Shown: piece after piece, positions 6,136 to 7,887 of the stretch
Layout of the letters: each line of letters opens with the position of its first letter
Numbering within the stretch: position 1 is the first letter of the stretch
NCBI GenBank assembly: GCA_945907225.1
Contig: CAMDSN010000071.1
Coordinates: forward strand, 1 to 7,887
Direction: 5' to 3'
DNA: 7,887 nt
Source: Flavobacterium psychrophilum
GTDB taxonomy: Bacteria; Bacteroidota; Bacteroidia; Flavobacteriales; Flavobacteriaceae
Program-made: the position numbers and the translations under genes
The notes under the pieces: generated by a model
Told to the model about the DNA's origin: nothing
The model's input: the letters and a program-made list of their open reading frames with translations, nothing else
The model's database searches: none

Positions 6136-7494
6136 TTACAAAATCCGTTTGAATAACTTATCAGATAATCGAATTCGAAAAGGGACTGCAAAAGTCACTT
6201 TATCTCCAATTTTAGCCGTTGATTTTTCAATTCCATTTACAAACATAGCTTTTAAAATAAATTCTTGATTTCCTGTTGTTGGCCCAGAAACTAGAATTGC
6301 GTCACCTACTACTAATTCGTTTTTTTCTATTAAAAAAAGGGCTATACCTGCTTTTGAATAGTAGTGCTCGGCTTTACCAATTAAGACCTTTTTTTCTTTT
6401 ATTTTTTGACGAATTGTAGTTACAGGGTTTACTTTTGCTAGCGCTTTGTTTGAGGCATCTCCAGCGTGTTTAAAAATTAACTTATCTGACTTGCCTTTCC
6501 TAAAAATCATATTCCCATTTTTAATTCCTCTCCTTAATTTTATTTGATCTACTAAAGGCATATGAATAATTTGGTTACATTCAATTGAACAACAATTTTC
6601 CATTACTGATTTACATGCATCACATTGAATAAATAATATATGACATCCTTCGTTTTCACAATTTGTATGATTGTCGCATGGCTCCCCACATTGGTGGCAT
6701 TGTGAAACAATATCATCTGTAATTCGTTCGCCAAGGCGATGATCAAAAACAAAATTTTTACCTATAAATTTACTTTCTAAATTTTCCTCTTTTATTTGTT
6801 TGGCATAATTTATTATTCCTCCTTCAAGCTGAAATACATTTTTAAATCCGTTATGTTTGAAGTATGCAGATGCTTTTTCACAACGAATTCCACCCGTACA
6901 ATACATAACTATATTTTTGTCTTCTTTGTAATTTTGAAGTTGATCTTTTATAATAGGTAAACTTTCCCTAAACGTTTCGACATCTGGAGTAATTGCACCT
7001 TTAAAATGGCCAATTTCACTTTCATAATGGTTTCTAAAATCCACTACTATAGTGTTTGGATCCTCTAAAATCTTATTGAATGCTGATGCTTTTAAGTGTT
7101 CGCCAATATTGGTCACATCAAATGTCTCGTCATTTAACCCGTCCGCTACAATTTTGTCGCGAACTTTTAGCGTTAATTTTAAAAAAGAGTGATCATCATG
7201 CTCTATAGCAACATTTAACCTTATATTTCTCATAAAGTCATGAGATTCTAGACTTTCCTTAAAGGCATCAATATTTTCAGCAGGTAAGCTTATTTGAGAA
7301 TTTATTCCTTCTTTGGCTATATAAGTTCTACCAAGCACATCAAGCTGGTTCCAAACTAAAAATAAATCGTCGCGAAATTGTTTTGGATCTTCAATTTTGG
7401 CATACGCATAGAAAGACAACGTAAGTCGTTGTTTGCCGGCTTGATCAATAAGTTCAGCTCTTTCTTCTGCGCTTAAGGTGTTGTGCAGTTGCAT
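6136..7494 (-). CDS. trhO: tRNA uridine(34) hydroxylase TrhO (rhodanese domain) with extra C-terminal barrel-like domain
   Basis: TrhO (YceA, UPF0176 family) performs the oxygen-dependent hydroxylation of wobble U34 to ho5U, the first step towards cmo5U/mo5U in tRNA. The protein has 452 residues, against about 350 in E. coli. Residues 1 to about 345 follow the E. coli protein throughout: SFYAYAKIEDP near 27, a GRTYIAKEGIN block at 55-65, and a rhodanese domain (about 140-235) with the active loop CTGGIRCEKA (C199 catalytic). A cysteine-rich zinc-type segment follows at 266-306 (CHQC, then further Cys at 273, 279, 284, 291, 294, 301, 302 and 306). Residues about 370-452 are an added domain resembling the EF-Tu-domain-2-like barrel at the C-terminus of U32 peptidase/TrhP proteins (GDAILVSGPTT, ending RIRLSDKLFK). 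The start gives the normal TrhO N-terminus. The gene is probably monocistronic, since a terminator precedes it. Confidence 0.94.
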   Translation of the reverse strand: MQLHNTLSAEERAELIDQAGKQRLTLSFYAYAKIEDPKQFRDDLFLVWNQLDVLGRTYIAKEGINSQISLPAENIDAFKESLESHDFMRNIRLNVAIEHDDHSFLKLTLKVRDKIVADGLNDETFDVTNIGEHLKASAFNKILEDPNTIVVDFRNHYESEIGHFKGAITPDVETFRESLPIIKDQLQNYKEDKNIVMYCTGGIRCEKASAYFKHNGFKNVFQLEGGIINYAKQIKEENLESKFIGKNFVFDHRLGERITDDIVSQCHQCGEPCDNHTNCENEGCHILFIQCDACKSVMENCCSIECNQIIHMPLVDQIKLRRGIKNGNMIFRKGKSDKLIFKHAGDASNKALAKVNPVTTIRQKIKEKKVLIGKAEHYYSKAGIALFLIEKNELVVGDAILVSGPTTGNQEFILKAMFVNGIEKSTAKIGDKVTFAVPFRIRLSDKLFKRIL

Positions 7495-7585
7495 GCTATA
7501 AACATTTAAGTGAGATTTTTTGAACTCTAGATGGAAGAATTCGAAGTAAAGATAATTTGAAAATTTGAAAATGACCTAATTTAAA

Positions 7586-7622
7586 AATGAAAAACCCTTT
7601 TAAAAATAGTTCTAAAAGGGTT
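7586..7622 (-). terminator. Rho-independent terminator of the bacilliredoxin gene
   Basis: A perfect 10-bp inverted repeat (AACCCTTTTA at 7593-7602 and TAAAAGGGTT at 7613-7622) encloses a 10-nt loop. On the minus strand the stem is followed at once by TTTTTCATTTTT. The structure begins about 20 bp after the stop codon of the gene ending at 7642. On the plus strand it is not followed by a T-tract, so it acts for minus-strand transcription. It separates the bacilliredoxin transcript from trhO. Confidence 0.88.
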
Positions 7623-7641
7623 GTATAAAATTGATTTCTGA

Positions 7642-7887
7642 TTAACAAAATTCTTCGTAAGCATCTTTTAGGTTTTCAGCAATAATTTCAGCAGGTCTAC
7701 CTTCAATATGGTGACGTTCTAACATATGAACCAATTCGCCATTTTTAAACAAAGCCATACTTGGCGATGATGGGGGAAATGGAAACATGTGCAAACGAGC
7801 AGCATCAACGGCTTCTTTGTCCACGCCAGCGAAAACAGTTACCAAATGGGTTGGTTTTTTCACCCCTTCTAAACTCATTTTAGCCCC
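7642..7887 (-). CDS. Bacilliredoxin, BrxA/BrxB family (C-terminal part; 5' end outside window)
   Basis: This is a thioredoxin-fold protein of the YphP/YqiW (DUF1094) family. Bacilliredoxins remove bacillithiol from protein cysteines in Firmicutes and are also widespread in Bacteroidota. Only the last 81 residues are visible. The frame is open to the right edge of the window, and an internal ATG at 7878 is not the real start because conserved family residues (GAK before MSLEG) continue past it. Recognisable blocks are [42 protein letters not shown] and the C-terminal EEFC. The active-site CGC-type motif near the N-terminus lies outside the window, so catalytic competence cannot be judged. The gene has its own terminator immediately downstream. 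Confidence 0.92.
   Translation of the reverse strand, partial: GAKMSLEGVKKPTHLVTVFAGVDKEAVDAARLHMFPFPPSSPSMALFKNGELVHMLERHHIEGRPAEIIAENLKDAYEEFC

Noticed and set aside
7547..7554. TATCTTTA box on the minus strand upstream of trhO, considered as a promoter -7 element
   Set aside because: It matches the Bacteroidota -7 box at 7 of 8 positions, but no TTG lies 17-23 bp upstream, so it is too weak to call.
7555..7574. Tandem ATTTGAAA-like direct repeat upstream of trhO
   Set aside because: Two short AT-rich copies only; too little to separate from chance or to call an operator.

Overview
The window is AT-rich bacterial chromosome, most likely from a member of the Flavobacteriaceae (Bacteroidota). 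The evidence is a gene for the gliding-motility lipoprotein GldH, which is restricted to Bacteroidota. It sits directly between a PSP1/RicT-type gene and a class A penicillin-binding protein gene. Starts lack clear Shine-Dalgarno sequences, and one upstream region carries a Bacteroidota-style promoter (TTG, spacer, TAnnTTTG-like). Gene density is high, and I see no insertion sequence, phage gene, CRISPR array, tRNA or rRNA.

Layout. The left edge holds the last codons of a plus-strand membrane protein (1-81). It is followed by a small plus-strand gene (161-550) resembling the N-terminal domain of a Bacteroidota methyltransferase-like family. Everything else is on the minus strand. Read in the direction of transcription from the right edge, the order is: the 3' part of a bacilliredoxin (BrxA/BrxB) gene with a clear hairpin terminator; trhO, a rhodanese-domain tRNA U34 hydroxylase with an extra C-terminal barrel-like domain; then a tight cluster of ricT-like, gldH, a bifunctional PBP1A-type peptidoglycan synthase, and the A and B subunits of a 3-oxoacid CoA-transferase. 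In the cluster, ricT and gldH overlap by 17 bp, gldH and the PBP gene are 4 bp apart, and the PBP gene and scoA are 16 bp apart. A 97-bp gap separates scoA from scoB. scoB ends tail to tail with the small plus-strand gene, and their 3' ends overlap by 11 bp.

How the genes work together. The ricT-gldH-PBP block is probably one transcript, joining a cytoplasmic Fe-S/RNA-regulation-type protein, an envelope lipoprotein of the gliding apparatus and a cell-wall synthase. scoA and scoB form one enzyme that moves CoA between succinyl-CoA and acetoacetate, so they are a metabolic pair at the end of a cell-envelope operon. trhO and the bacilliredoxin are stand-alone housekeeping functions (tRNA wobble modification and thiol redox).

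Most of the window is conserved core genome. I found no convincing undescribed multi-gene system. The points most worth a second look are the C-terminal domain added to TrhO, the extra N-terminal cysteine cluster on the RicT-like protein, the stand-alone small protein at 161-550, and the interrupted scoA/scoB pair.
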